A DNA stretch of 8,026 nt from an uncultured Mycoplasmatota bacterium (GCA_900546055.1 URBG01000047.1:1-8026), one strand, 5' to 3'. Shown: positions 1 to 6,954, numbered from the stretch's first letter. Made by a program: numbers and translations. The notes: generated by a model not told the origin, from the sequence alone.

Positions 1-30
1 CTTATGTCAATATTTTCAACTTAAATTCGC

Positions 31-63
31 AAAAAAACTTTAGTTATTATTCTAACTAAAGTT
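31..63 (-). terminator. Intrinsic terminator reading leftward
   Basis: A perfect 11-bp inverted repeat (36-46 and 53-63, AACTTTAGTTA with its complement) encloses a 6-base loop. In the minus-strand sense it is followed by a run of seven T (complement of A31-A37, two of them inside the stem). The plus-strand side has no T run, so it works only for leftward transcription. The stem is AT-rich and therefore not very stable. It is the best terminator visible downstream of the lipoprotein gene, but lies about 510 bases past its stop codon, with the transposase remnant in between. Confidence 0.6.
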
Positions 64-447
64 GGGTGGGTATTAAAAAAGACAGAGCTACTATCTCTAA
101 AAATGTTAAAAAACACAAATTTTTACGTACTAACTTTTATTGTAATAATCTCCATTGCTGTTTTGAAAATAAACCGCCTTATGTTTGTAACGACTGTAAT
201 AAATCTAACTCTTGCCGCAACACTAAATATTCTTATTCTCACGCTGTTGCTTTTGAAAATCACCAATAAACAAATTGCTTCTATCAATGACATTGTCGCT
301 CCTCTTATGATCCACAAACACCATTCTGTTAATCATGTTTTTATTTCTCATCCTGACCTCTTATCTTTTTCTAAATCTACTTTTCTCTTTTTTAAATCTT
401 TTAGTTATCCTAACTTCCTTTCTTTATACCTTATAAATATCATTTGA
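60..447 (+). pseudogene. Decayed IS30-family transposase remnant (frameshifted, internally deleted)
   Basis: Two plus-strand frames together read as pieces of an IS30-type transposase. The frame open from 60 to 269 gives KKDRATISKNVKKHK, resembling the end of the N-terminal helix-turn-helix (usually KDRTTISKEV), then NKPPYVCNDCNKSNSC, resembling the Cys-rich linker (NKPPYVCNGC). After a frame change near 253 the frame ending at 447 gives ITNKQIASINDIVAPL, then SVNHVFISHPDLLSFSKSTF, resembling the IS30 segment before the catalytic core. About 30-60 residues are missing at the N-terminus, the linker is shortened, and the whole DDE core is absent, so it cannot be active. The family is assigned from remembered motifs. 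No clear terminal inverted repeats were found. It is the only coding remnant on the plus strand. Confidence 0.72.
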
Positions 448-575
448 CTTTCACCATTAAACTAAAATTCACATAAAACTTTAATTTAAATAGTTTAATA
501 TAAAATTACAAAAATGTTTATGCAGAAATACATTTATATTTACCTATTACCATATACACCAATTACAATCTAAAA
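448..575. other. AT-rich spacer with no gene
   Basis: This stretch has stops in all frames and no SD-preceded ORF. In the minus sense there is only a weak hairpin (6-bp arms at 512-517 and 530-535 with a 12-base loop, followed by several T) that might stop transcription leaving the lipoprotein gene. It may contain further decayed insertion-sequence DNA, but nothing recognisable remains. Confidence 0.4.
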
Positions 576-1013
576 TCACTTACATTCGACATCTGAAGAC
601 TTCATTTTATTAAAAAACTTCACTGAATTTTTTCGTAAATCAAAAATTTCTAACTCTTCATCATTCATTTTTTGAACATCTAAATAATACTTAATAACAT
701 ACTTGTTATCAGTATCTGTTGGTACAGTAATTTTAATCGATTTTGACTTTGCTAAATTATTATTATAGCTTTTAGCCGAATCCTTAATTCCTTTAAGTGT
801 TGTTAGTCCGGTATCATTTTTCGTCTTATATGTCCTTGTAACTACAACTTTCGTAATTTCATCTTTGTTATTATAAGTTATCTCTTTTTTTTCAGTATCA
901 ATAATATCACTAGATTTTACCTCTTGTCTGCAGGTTTTACTAAATTCTTCCGTTTTAGCTTCACAGCCAACTAATAATATTACAGGTACCAACAAAAGTA
1001 AAAATTTTCTCAT
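576..1013 (-). CDS. Small surface lipoprotein of unknown function
   Basis: This 145-residue protein begins with a lipoprotein signal peptide: MRK, a run of Leu/Val/Ile, and a lipobox L14-V15-G16-C17. It should therefore be cleaved before Cys17, lipid-modified and anchored on the outer face of the membrane. The mature part is Lys/Asp/Glu-rich with alternating beta-like segments (ITKVVVTRTYKTK, YVIKYYLDVQ). It has just two other cysteines, C28 near the start and C144 next to the C-terminus, which could form one disulfide. The overall look recalls the small DUF1307/YehR-like lipoproteins of low-GC Gram-positives, but this is only an impression and no function is assigned. The start follows the tex stop by 4 bases; its SD (AAAGGGGTG) is formed by the last tex codons and the stop, so it is the third gene of the operon and probably translationally coupled. 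Confidence 0.85.
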   Translation of the reverse strand: MRKFLLLLVPVILLVGCEAKTEEFSKTCRQEVKSSDIIDTEKKEITYNNKDEITKVVVTRTYKTKNDTGLTTLKGIKDSAKSYNNNLAKSKSIKITVPTDTDNKYVIKYYLDVQKMNDEELEIFDLRKNSVKFFNKMKSSDVECK

Positions 1014-1017
1014 ATTT

Positions 1018-3153
1018 TCACCCCTTTGGTTTCAATAAAGATAATGAAACTTTATTTTTATCCATCAAAATATCATCGACATAACAATCTACAATATCTC
1101 CAACGTTAACAACTTCCATTGGATGTTTAATAAACTTATCAGTTAATTTAGAAATATGCGCAAGTCCATCATTTTTAAGACCAATATCAATAAAAGCTCC
1201 AAACGGTGTTACATTACGAACTGTTCCTTGTAGTTGCATCCCTATTTTCAAATCCTCTAAATGTAAAACATCACTTTTTAAAAGGGGCCTTGGCATTTCA
1301 TCACGAGGATCGCGATTAGGCTTTTGTAAAGACTTAACAATATCTTCTAAAGTATAAATATCCGTTCCTAATTTTTCGGCATACTCTTTAATATCGATTT
1401 GAAAATTCATTTTTGGTGTCCCAATGTCTTCTAATGAAAGATTTAACATATCTAATAGTTTTAACGTAATCGCATAACTTTCTGGATGGATTGCCGTAGT
1501 ATCTAAAACTTTATCCCCATCAACAATTCGAAGAAAGCCTACTGCTTGCGTATATGTTTTAGCCGATAATAATTTACTAATTACATCCCTATTCATAATC
1601 TTTCCATGCTCATCACGATACTTAACAATCTTGTCGATATTAGCTTTAGTTAATCCAGAAACATACTTAAGTAAACTTTTACTAGCCGTATTGACATTAA
1701 CGCCTACACTATTAACTGCTTTTTCAACTACAAAGTCTAAAGAACTACTTAATTTTTTATCAGGAACATCGTGCTGATAAAGACCAACCCCAATACTTTC
1801 TGGATCGATTTTAACAAGTTCTGAAAGCGGATCTTGTAATCTTCTCGCAATACTAATCGCGCTTCGCTCTTCGACGTGTAAATCAGGAAACTCAGAAATA
1901 GCTAATTTAGACGCAGAATAAACCGAAGCCCCCGCTTCACTGACAATAATGTATTCTACCTTATGATTAGCCTCCTTAATAACTGAAGCTACAAAAGTTT
2001 CACTTTCTCTCGAAGCTGTTCCATTACCAATCGCAATAATATCAATTTTATATTTATCGATTAAATCAAGTAAAATCTTTTTACTTTTTTCTTTTTCATT
2101 TTTTGGTTCATGAGGATAAATAACTTTAATATCTATCTTTTTACCTGTAGCATCGACAACAGCTAATTTACACCCTGTTCTATATGCTGGATCAAACCCT
2201 AAAACCATTTTATCTTTCATTGGCGGTTGCATCAACAAATTTTCTAAATTCTTACTAAAGTTTTCGGTTGCTTCATCTTCAGCAATTTCTGTAAGTTCAC
2301 TGCGGATTTCTCTTTCCACAGAAGGCGCAATTAAACGCTTATAACTATCTAGTATAGCCTCTTTAATAACATAATTAAAAGGTCCTTCTTTTTTAATTAA
2401 TCTTTCCTCTAAATAACCATAAATTCTCTCTTTATCAACATCAATATTAACTGAAATAACCTTTTCTTTTTCCGCGCGATTAATAGCCAAAGTACGATAA
2501 GCTTTCGCATACTTTACTTTTTCATTAAAATCATAATACATCTCATAAACTTTGCCTTCATCTACACCATTTTTCTTAAGTTTTGTGACAAGAGCACCTG
2601 TATTATAGGTAAAATTTCTAATCCATTTACGGAAATAAGCATTATCACTGATCCATTCAGCAATAATATAAGATGCTCCTTCAATCGCCTTTTCAGCATC
2701 AGGAACGTTTTCATTTAGATAAGGTTTAACTAATTCATCTAAAGGCTTAGTAGTATAAGACATTATTTGTTTAGCTAAAGGCTCTAAACCATTTTTAATA
2801 GCTTCTGTAGCTTTAGTTTTTTTCTTTTCCTTAAATGGACGATATAGATCCTCAACCTCAACTAATTTACTCGCATCCATAATTTGCTTAGAAAGCTCTT
2901 CCGTTAATAGGCCTTTTTCATCGATTAATCTAATAACATCTTCCTTACGCTTTAAAAGATTAACCTCATACATATAAACTTCATTAATTTTACGGATTTG
3001 TTCTTCATCTAAATTACCAGTTACCTCTTTACGATAACGGGCAATAAAAGGAATAGTATTTCCTTCCTCTAATAAATTTAAAGTCTTTTCTACCTGACTT
3101 GTTTTAATATTTAAATCGCTGCTTATATTTTTTATAATATCACTGTTCATCAT
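1018..3153 (-). CDS. tex: Tex-family S1 RNA-binding transcription accessory protein
   Basis: At 711 residues it is close to the usual Tex length and collinear with the family. The N-terminal helical region (about 1-200) contains the typical GNTIPFIARYRKEVTG at 31-46 and VEDLYRPFKEKKKTKA near 100. A YqgF/RNase H-like fold begins at 318 (GFDPAYRTGCKLAVVD) and includes IGNGTASRE at 375-383 and SEAGASVYSAS at 405-415. Helix-hairpin-helix repeats follow (about 455-545, with YQHDV at 459-463 and VNTASKSLLKYVSGL at 487-501), then GFLRI and a C-terminal S1 domain (about 637-710, GTVRNVTPFGAFIDIG). Tex proteins bind nucleic acid and influence transcription and RNA handling in the cytoplasm; the exact role varies between species. 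The first two codons are both ATG after AAGGAAG; either could be used. Its start overlaps the preceding PH-like gene by 14 bases, suggesting translational coupling. Confidence 0.97.
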   Translation of the reverse strand: MMNSDIIKNISSDLNIKTSQVEKTLNLLEEGNTIPFIARYRKEVTGNLDEEQIRKINEVYMYEVNLLKRKEDVIRLIDEKGLLTEELSKQIMDASKLVEVEDLYRPFKEKKKTKATEAIKNGLEPLAKQIMSYTTKPLDELVKPYLNENVPDAEKAIEGASYIIAEWISDNAYFRKWIRNFTYNTGALVTKLKKNGVDEGKVYEMYYDFNEKVKYAKAYRTLAINRAEKEKVISVNIDVDKERIYGYLEERLIKKEGPFNYVIKEAILDSYKRLIAPSVEREIRSELTEIAEDEATENFSKNLENLLMQPPMKDKMVLGFDPAYRTGCKLAVVDATGKKIDIKVIYPHEPKNEKEKSKKILLDLIDKYKIDIIAIGNGTASRESETFVASVIKEANHKVEYIIVSEAGASVYSASKLAISEFPDLHVEERSAISIARRLQDPLSELVKIDPESIGVGLYQHDVPDKKLSSSLDFVVEKAVNSVGVNVNTASKSLLKYVSGLTKANIDKIVKYRDEHGKIMNRDVISKLLSAKTYTQAVGFLRIVDGDKVLDTTAIHPESYAITLKLLDMLNLSLEDIGTPKMNFQIDIKEYAEKLGTDIYTLEDIVKSLQKPNRDPRDEMPRPLLKSDVLHLEDLKIGMQLQGTVRNVTPFGAFIDIGLKNDGLAHISKLTDKFIKHPMEVVNVGDIVDCYVDDILMDKNKVSLSLLKPKG

Positions 3154-3697
3154 TATCTTCCTTACTAATAAATTGTAATTTAGGATTAACTTCCTTTAAC
3201 GTCATAATTACTTCATCAACATTATCAAGACAAGTTAATCTCATAAATGTCATGTTTTGAGGGTTGTTTTCTTTAACTTCTTCTACTTTTTTATTATAAT
3301 TATTATGAATTTTTTTATTTATTAAATATAAATCTGTACTTTTTCCGTGTCCATAACCTTTGTAAAAATCTTTTAAAATTTCATGATATCCATAAACATA
3401 GCTATCATCCTTTTTATTATAAATAATTATTCTTTTATCTGTAATAATATATTCTTCATTTAGTGCAATCTCCTTATTTTTTAAAGAGTCATGAATAACA
3501 ACATAAAAAATAGCACCTGACATTAATCCAAGTAAAATCATCCCTGGAACAATTAAAAAAATAACACTTAAAATAAACATAATAAAAAGTACTATTGCCA
3601 TAATCAAATTACCACGTTCTGGAACTGAAGCCTCTTTTATATTTGGTCTACATTCATAAATAATTTTTTCGTCTTTTTCTAAAACTTTATCCTTCAT
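3140..3697 (-). CDS. Membrane protein with bacterial PH-like domain
   Basis: Starting at ATG 3695-3697 the protein has 185 residues. This start is chosen because GGAGGG lies 4 bases upstream and because upstream in-frame ATGs fall in or before the predicted promoter and transcription start. The N-terminus (VLEKDEKIIYECRPN) is typical of bacterial PH (bPH2/DUF304-like) proteins. Two membrane segments follow at about residues 31-75 (LIMAIVLFIMFILSVIFLIV and GMILLGLMSGAIFYVVI). Then comes a PH-like beta-rich part (EEYIITDKRIIIYNKKDDSY, GYGHGKSTDLYLIN) ending in a C-terminal helix (DNVDEVIMTLKEV). The order of two helices followed by a cytoplasmic PH-like domain matches small YdbS/YdbT-type proteins, whose role is poorly known. 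It is the first gene of an operon with tex, overlapping it by 14 bases. Ligand and function cannot be told. Confidence 0.85.
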   Translation of the reverse strand: MKDKVLEKDEKIIYECRPNIKEASVPERGNLIMAIVLFIMFILSVIFLIVPGMILLGLMSGAIFYVVIHDSLKNKEIALNEEYIITDKRIIIYNKKDDSYVYGYHEILKDFYKGYGHGKSTDLYLINKKIHNNYNKKVEEVKENNPQNMTFMRLTCLDNVDEVIMTLKEVNPKLQFISKEDNDEQ

Positions 3698-3713
3698 AAT
3701 ACCCTCCATTTTA

Positions 3714-3742
3714 ATTTTAACATAATTAAAAAATAGTATCAA
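3714..3742 (-). promoter_or_regulatory. Sigma-A promoter of the PH-like/tex/lipoprotein operon
   Basis: In the minus sense there is a -35 box TTGATA (3737-3742), exactly 17 bases of spacer, and an extended -10 TGTTAAAAT with the hexamer TAAAAT at 3714-3719. The predicted transcript would start near 3707, so the leader would be only about 10 bases and begin at the SD GGAGGG. The -35 box lies inside the stem of the terminator of the preceding polymerase gene. Confidence 0.7.
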
Positions 3743-3757
3743 TAAAATGACACTATT
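3728..3757 (-). terminator. Intrinsic terminator of the Y-family polymerase gene
   Basis: A 10-bp stem (3748-3757 with 3732-3741, one G·U pair in the minus-strand RNA) has a 6-base loop and is followed by a T run (complement of A3728-A3733). It begins 5 bases after the polymerase stop codon. It overlaps the -35 region of the next operon. Confidence 0.8.
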
Positions 3758-3762
3758 ACCTC

Positions 3763-4971
3763 TTAATATTTTTTTCGGATTTTCTTCTTACCGACCATTG
3801 ACGCTTTACTTATAACTTCAGAGCCAAATTTATCCTTTAACTTATCAACCGCACTTTCTAATTCCTTATCTTGCCTAACTTCTTCAAATTGATCAAATAA
3901 GGATACCTGATAAGTAGCTTCATGAGTTAGCCCATCAACACCTAAACCAACTAATCTAATAGGTTCATCCTTCCACATATCATCTACTAATTTTTTAGCC
4001 GTTTCAAAAATAACTGTCATACTATTAGTTGCATTTTTAAGTTTCACTTGATGAGTATAATTCTTAAACTCAGAATTTTTAAGCTGCACCCTAACCACAT
4101 AAGCATACCTACATTCTCTTCGAAGCTGGGCACTTAAGTTATCACTTATTGACTCTATAATATCATAAACATCTTCTTTATGAATTAAATTATGTGGTAA
4201 AGTTGTACTATTGCTTAATCCTTTGCTTACCACTTTATCAGTTTCTAACAATGAATTATCAATTCCATTAGCCGATTCTACCATTCTAACTGACTGATTT
4301 TTAAAATAGGGATATAAATAACTAGGATCCTGTTTACTTAAATCACCAATTGTATTTATATTTAACTTTCGAAGTTTCTCCGAAGTCTTTCTTCCGATAA
4401 AAAACAAATCTTCAATTGGAAGTGGCTTCATTTTACTATCAATCTCCGTTTTGAATAACGTATGAACCTTATCTGGTTTTGTAAAATCTGATGCCATTTT
4501 TGCGCATAGTTTACAATTAGCCACCCCAACATTAACGGTAAATCCTAATGTTTTTTTTATTTCATCTTTTAATTTATAAGCAAAATCCACCTCATCACCA
4601 TACAAGTGCTTAATCGGTCCATAATCTAAAAAGCACTCATCAATACTCATTTTTTCAATATCAGGTGTATAACTACTAATTAATTCAAACATCTTATTAG
4701 ACATTTCCTTATACCACCTATAATTGGGTTTAAAAACCTTTAAACTCGGACATTTCTTACGTGCTTGAAAAATAGGCTCGGCCGTTTTAACTCCAAATTT
4801 TTTAATTAGCGTTGATTTAGATAAAACTATTCCATGACGCTTATTATCTGTATCGCCAATTATTGCATAGGAATTACGAATATCATATTTATAACCTTGT
4901 TTCAAAAGTAAAACTGCCGTCCATGATAGAAAAGCATTGTTAACATCAATATGCATTATTATTCGTTCCAT
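3763..4971 (-). CDS. dinB: Y-family translesion DNA polymerase (DinB/Pol IV type)
   Basis: This 402-residue protein is of normal Pol IV-like length. Metal-binding and catalytic residues are in place: D9 in MHIDVNNAF, and D111-E112 in MSIDECFLD. F14 is the expected steric gate that excludes ribonucleotides. The fingers segment has RHGIVLSKSTLIKKFGVKT (45-63), the thumb helix-hairpin-helix is at about 187-213 (DLFFIGRKTSEKLRKLNI), and the little-finger domain runs to about 350. A sliding-clamp binding motif QVSLF is at 355-359, ahead of a charged tail ending in KKKIRKKY. Family members copy past damaged template bases with low fidelity during the SOS response. ATG 4969-4971 is chosen for the SD AGGTGAT just upstream; M6 is an alternative. 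It is transcribed alone from a promoter with a LexA-like box and ends at its own terminator. The NNAFLSW form is common in low-GC Gram-positives, and paralogues of the UmuC type cannot be excluded. Confidence 0.95.
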   Translation of the reverse strand: MERIIMHIDVNNAFLSWTAVLLLKQGYKYDIRNSYAIIGDTDNKRHGIVLSKSTLIKKFGVKTAEPIFQARKKCPSLKVFKPNYRWYKEMSNKMFELISSYTPDIEKMSIDECFLDYGPIKHLYGDEVDFAYKLKDEIKKTLGFTVNVGVANCKLCAKMASDFTKPDKVHTLFKTEIDSKMKPLPIEDLFFIGRKTSEKLRKLNINTIGDLSKQDPSYLYPYFKNQSVRMVESANGIDNSLLETDKVVSKGLSNSTTLPHNLIHKEDVYDIIESISDNLSAQLRRECRYAYVVRVQLKNSEFKNYTHQVKLKNATNSMTVIFETAKKLVDDMWKDEPIRLVGLGVDGLTHEATYQVSLFDQFEEVRQDKELESAVDKLKDKFGSEVISKASMVGKKKIRKKY

Positions 4972-4987
4972 ACTATCACCTATATCA

Positions 4988-5016
4988 ATTATAACACGAA
5001 CATAGGTTTTTAAAAA
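4988..5016 (-). promoter_or_regulatory. dinB promoter
   Basis: A perfect -10 TATAAT (4988-4993, minus sense) lies 17 bases from a poor -35 TTTTTA (5011-5016). The transcript should start near 4981, right at the SD AGGTGAT, giving a leader of about 10 bases. The weak -35 is part of the T run that ends the preceding ABC-transporter terminator. Confidence 0.65.
4997..5010 (-). promoter_or_regulatory. LexA/DinR-type SOS operator
   Basis: The plus strand reads CGAAC-ATAG-GTTTT, against the Gram-positive LexA/DinR consensus CGAAC-N4-GTTCG. One half-site is perfect and the other matches at 3 of 5. It fills most of the spacer between the -35 and -10 of the polymerase promoter, where a bound repressor would block RNA polymerase. 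Position, gene identity and half-site quality agree, so SOS control of this polymerase is a good inference. Confidence 0.75.
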
Positions 5017-5038
5017 GAGTTTAAAATATAAACCCTTT
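5012..5038 (-). terminator. Probable terminator of the ABC exporter gene
   Basis: In the minus sense AAAGGGTTTA (5029-5038) pairs with TAAACTCTTT (5014-5023) over 10 bp with one G·U, around a 5-base loop. Five T follow, three of them in the stem. It starts 19 bases after the stop codon. The short free T tail makes it weaker than the others, and its T run doubles as the -35 region of the dinB promoter. Confidence 0.6.
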
Positions 5039-5057
5039 ATTTACCAAATTTTAATTT

Positions 5058-6779
5058 TTATGACTCTATCTCATATAAGTCTTGATATTCCTTACAACTC
5101 GCCATCAACTCTTGATGCGTACCACAAGCTTTAACTTTTCCTTCATCAATTAAATAAATTATATCTGCATCAATAATCGTTGAAAGACGATGGGCAATTA
5201 TAATAATTGTATGGTCTTTTACTAAAGAATCGATAGCTGCCTTAATATAATTTTGAGACTCATTATCTAAAGCACTAGTTGCCTCATCAAATAAAATAAC
5301 CTTACTATTTCTAAGTAATCCTCTGGCAATTGCTAAACGCTGCTTCTGCCCACCAGATAAATTAACTCCGCCTTCACCAATTTTAGTATCATATTTATTA
5401 GGTAATGACATTATATAATCATCAATATAAGCTAATTTGGTATACTTTCTGATTTCATCTTCAGTTATATTATCTTGAAGCATTTCAAAATTTTCCTTAA
5501 AAGTGCCTTTGAAAATAAATGGCTCTTGTCTAATAATTGCAATGTTATCCCTTAAAGATTTTTCAGTTAATTGCTTTATATTAATACCATCTAAAATAAT
5601 TTCACCACCAGTTGGATCAAAAATTCTAGTAATTAAATTAAATAATGTGCTTTTACCTTGACCGGATTTTCCAACAATGGCAATTTTTTTATTTGGTACA
5701 ATATCAATATTAAAATCTTTTAAAATGTTCTCTTCACCTTTATAAGCAAAATCAACATGTTTAAACGTTATTTCGCCTTGACATTTATTTAAAGCCAAAT
5801 CCCCATATTTTTCATCCTCATATAACCTATTATCAATAATTTCATTAATTCGATTAAATGAAACTGAAACCCTTTGATAATCCTTATTAATTTGTGATAA
5901 ATTTGTTATAATCCAACCATATCTATAGACATAATAAGTCATCGCGATAAAGAAAGTTAAAGATATTTTCCCATAATATAATTCTATAGCACATATAACA
6001 AAAGTTAAACACTCCAAAACTAAACGAATAGCGCTTGTAATTACTTCAAATTTAGTTTCAGTCTTAAGCTGTTTAGTTCTTACATTAAATAAATTTTTAA
6101 TCAAATAATCTATGCGGCTAAACATATTATCTTTAACGCCCAAAGTTTTAACCTCGCGAATTCCTTTCATCGTCTCGTTTACAGTCGATGTATAAGTATC
6201 ATTTTCATCTTTCACATCCTGATTTAATTTTTTTAACTCAGGATTGTATTTTTTCATAACGACAAAAATAAATAAAATTATAATAATTATTTCTACCCCG
6301 ACAATTATAGAATTAAAAAATATATAAATTAAAAGAATAAAACTTCCCAGAATACTTATAATCGTTCTTAGTAGGCCATTAAAAGTATTGGAAATAACTT
6401 CCGTATCTTGCGTAATCCTATTTAAAAGTTCACCACTACTTTTTTCTTCATAAGCATAAGCTGGTAAATCTAAAGATTTACGATATATTTTTTTACTAAG
6501 TTTTTGACTTAAATTAAGTTCTGCTTTTCTTAACAACATAAACCCGTATTCATATAAAAAATTTGACGAAATCAAGTTTATAATAAAATATATTCCAAAA
6601 AACATAAGACATAATTTTAAATTCATATCAGTTATAGCCTCAACAGCAGCCCCCGATAAATATCCATAAGTTAAATCAAATAGTGACGTAATCACAATCG
6701 TAATTATACCGATTATTATCAACTTTTTATCTTCCTTAACAAAAGCCCATAGGCTTTTAAACTTACTTAACTCTTTCAT
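5058..6779 (-). CDS. ABC exporter half-transporter (membrane domain fused to ATPase)
   Basis: From ATG 6777-6779 the protein has 573 residues; this start has GAGGTGA at a normal distance, whereas the in-frame GTG at 6786-6788 lies within that SD. Numbering here is from the GTG, so subtract 3. Six membrane helices (about 23-43, 58-78, 140-159, 161-178, 248-269, 275-295) precede an ATP-binding domain from about 335: Walker A GKSGQGKS 373-380, Q-loop Q421, signature LSGGQKQR 477-484, Walker B VILFDE 497-502, D-loop SALD, and H533. This is the layout of type I exporters of drugs, lipids or peptides, working as a homodimer or with a partner. No partner half-transporter and no peptidase domain is visible here. 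The 20-codon leader ORF and terminator upstream suggest ribosome-sensing attenuation, which would fit a drug exporter; the substrate itself is unknown. Confidence 0.95.
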   Translation of the reverse strand: MKELSKFKSLWAFVKEDKKLIIIGIITIVITSLFDLTYGYLSGAAVEAITDMNLKLCLMFFGIYFIINLISSNFLYEYGFMLLRKAELNLSQKLSKKIYRKSLDLPAYAYEEKSSGELLNRITQDTEVISNTFNGLLRTIISILGSFILLIYIFFNSIIVGVEIIIIILFIFVVMKKYNPELKKLNQDVKDENDTYTSTVNETMKGIREVKTLGVKDNMFSRIDYLIKNLFNVRTKQLKTETKFEVITSAIRLVLECLTFVICAIELYYGKISLTFFIAMTYYVYRYGWIITNLSQINKDYQRVSVSFNRINEIIDNRLYEDEKYGDLALNKCQGEITFKHVDFAYKGEENILKDFNIDIVPNKKIAIVGKSGQGKSTLFNLITRIFDPTGGEIILDGINIKQLTEKSLRDNIAIIRQEPFIFKGTFKENFEMLQDNITEDEIRKYTKLAYIDDYIMSLPNKYDTKIGEGGVNLSGGQKQRLAIARGLLRNSKVILFDEATSALDNESQNYIKAAIDSLVKDHTIIIIAHRLSTIIDADIIYLIDEGKVKACGTHQELMASCKEYQDLYEIES

Positions 6780-6832
6780 TTCCCTCACCTCTTTTCCATT
6801 TAATATAACCTTCCTATTTACTAAAAGACAAC

Positions 6833-6857
6833 AAAAAAATCCTGTTTAGACAGGATT
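6833..6857 (-). terminator. Leader terminator between the 20-codon ORF and the ABC gene
   Basis: In the minus sense AATCCTGT (6850-6857), loop CTAA, and ACAGGATT (6838-6845) form a perfect 8-bp hairpin followed by T7 (complement of A6833-A6839, two bases in the stem). It lies 21 bases after the small ORF stop and 53 bases before the ABC start codon. It would end transcripts from the leader promoter, and from the 7006-7998 gene, unless the alternative pairing forms. Confidence 0.88.
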
Positions 6858-6954
6858 AAAAAAGCTCAAGTTTAAACTTATAAAGCAAAACTGAAGGTAA
6901 CTAACCCTATCTGTTGTTTTAAATTATTCATTGTTGTCATGGCTAGTCACCTCC
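6848..6954 (-). promoter_or_regulatory. Putative ribosome-sensing transcription attenuator
   Basis: The minus-strand RNA has one middle segment with two competing partners. Bases 6893-6906 pair with 6941-6954, which includes GGAGGTGA of the small ORF SD, in 14 contiguous pairs (three G·U). Bases 6901-6912 pair with 6848-6859, which includes the whole 5' arm of the terminator, in 12 contiguous pairs (three G·U). Both use 6901-6906, so they exclude each other. A ribosome held at the start of the small ORF would open the first helix, freeing the middle segment to break the terminator and let transcription reach the ABC gene. With the first helix formed, the terminator can fold. The pairings are read directly; the switching model follows the known logic of leader-peptide attenuators. 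Confidence 0.68.
6878..6940 (-). CDS. 20-residue leader peptide upstream of the ABC exporter
   Basis: This ORF begins at ATG 6938-6940 and ends with TAA. The peptide is MTTMNNLKQQIGLVTFSFAL: polar at first, then hydrophobic. Its SD (AAGGAGGTGA) is essentially a perfect complement to the 16S rRNA tail and sits 6 bases before the ATG, the best SD in the window, which argues strongly that it is translated. A near-consensus promoter lies just upstream and a terminator just downstream. Codons 10-16 form the middle segment of two competing RNA helices, so translation of this ORF, more than the peptide itself, may be the function. It is not a peptide I recognise. Alternatives are a small membrane or toxin-like peptide, or a substrate of the neighbouring exporter; neither has direct support. 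Confidence 0.7.
   Translation of the reverse strand: MTTMNNLKQQIGLVTFSFAL

Noticed and set aside
123..317. A 64-residue minus-strand ORF
   Set aside because: It lies antisense to the transposase remnant, has no ribosome binding site and resembles nothing.
103..447. A 114-residue plus-strand ORF that looks like a membrane protein in its first half
   Set aside because: Its second half matches IS30 transposase motifs, and the hydrophobic first half is an out-of-frame reading of the transposase linker coded in the neighbouring frame. There is no SD.
3698..3742. 15 extra N-terminal codons for the PH-like protein
   Set aside because: They run through the terminator stem and the predicted promoter, so would not be transcribed from it. 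GGAGGG correctly serves the ATG at 3695-3697.
6780..6788. GTG start for the ABC exporter, three codons upstream
   Set aside because: The GTG is part of the SD GAGGTGA that serves the ATG at 6777-6779.
6786..6832. A second promoter directly before the ABC gene (TTGTCT, 18 bases, TATATT) and a four-codon ORF (MEKR)
   Set aside because: The -35 is a 4/6 match and the spacer is off-optimum. Such matches are common in DNA this AT-rich. If active, it would weaken the attenuation model, so it should be checked by 5'-end mapping.
6868..6879. A 12-base palindrome (AAGTTTAAACTT) overlapping the small ORF stop codon
   Set aside because: As RNA it is a self-complementary AT-rich stretch with no room for a loop in a stable hairpin. 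It was not given a role.
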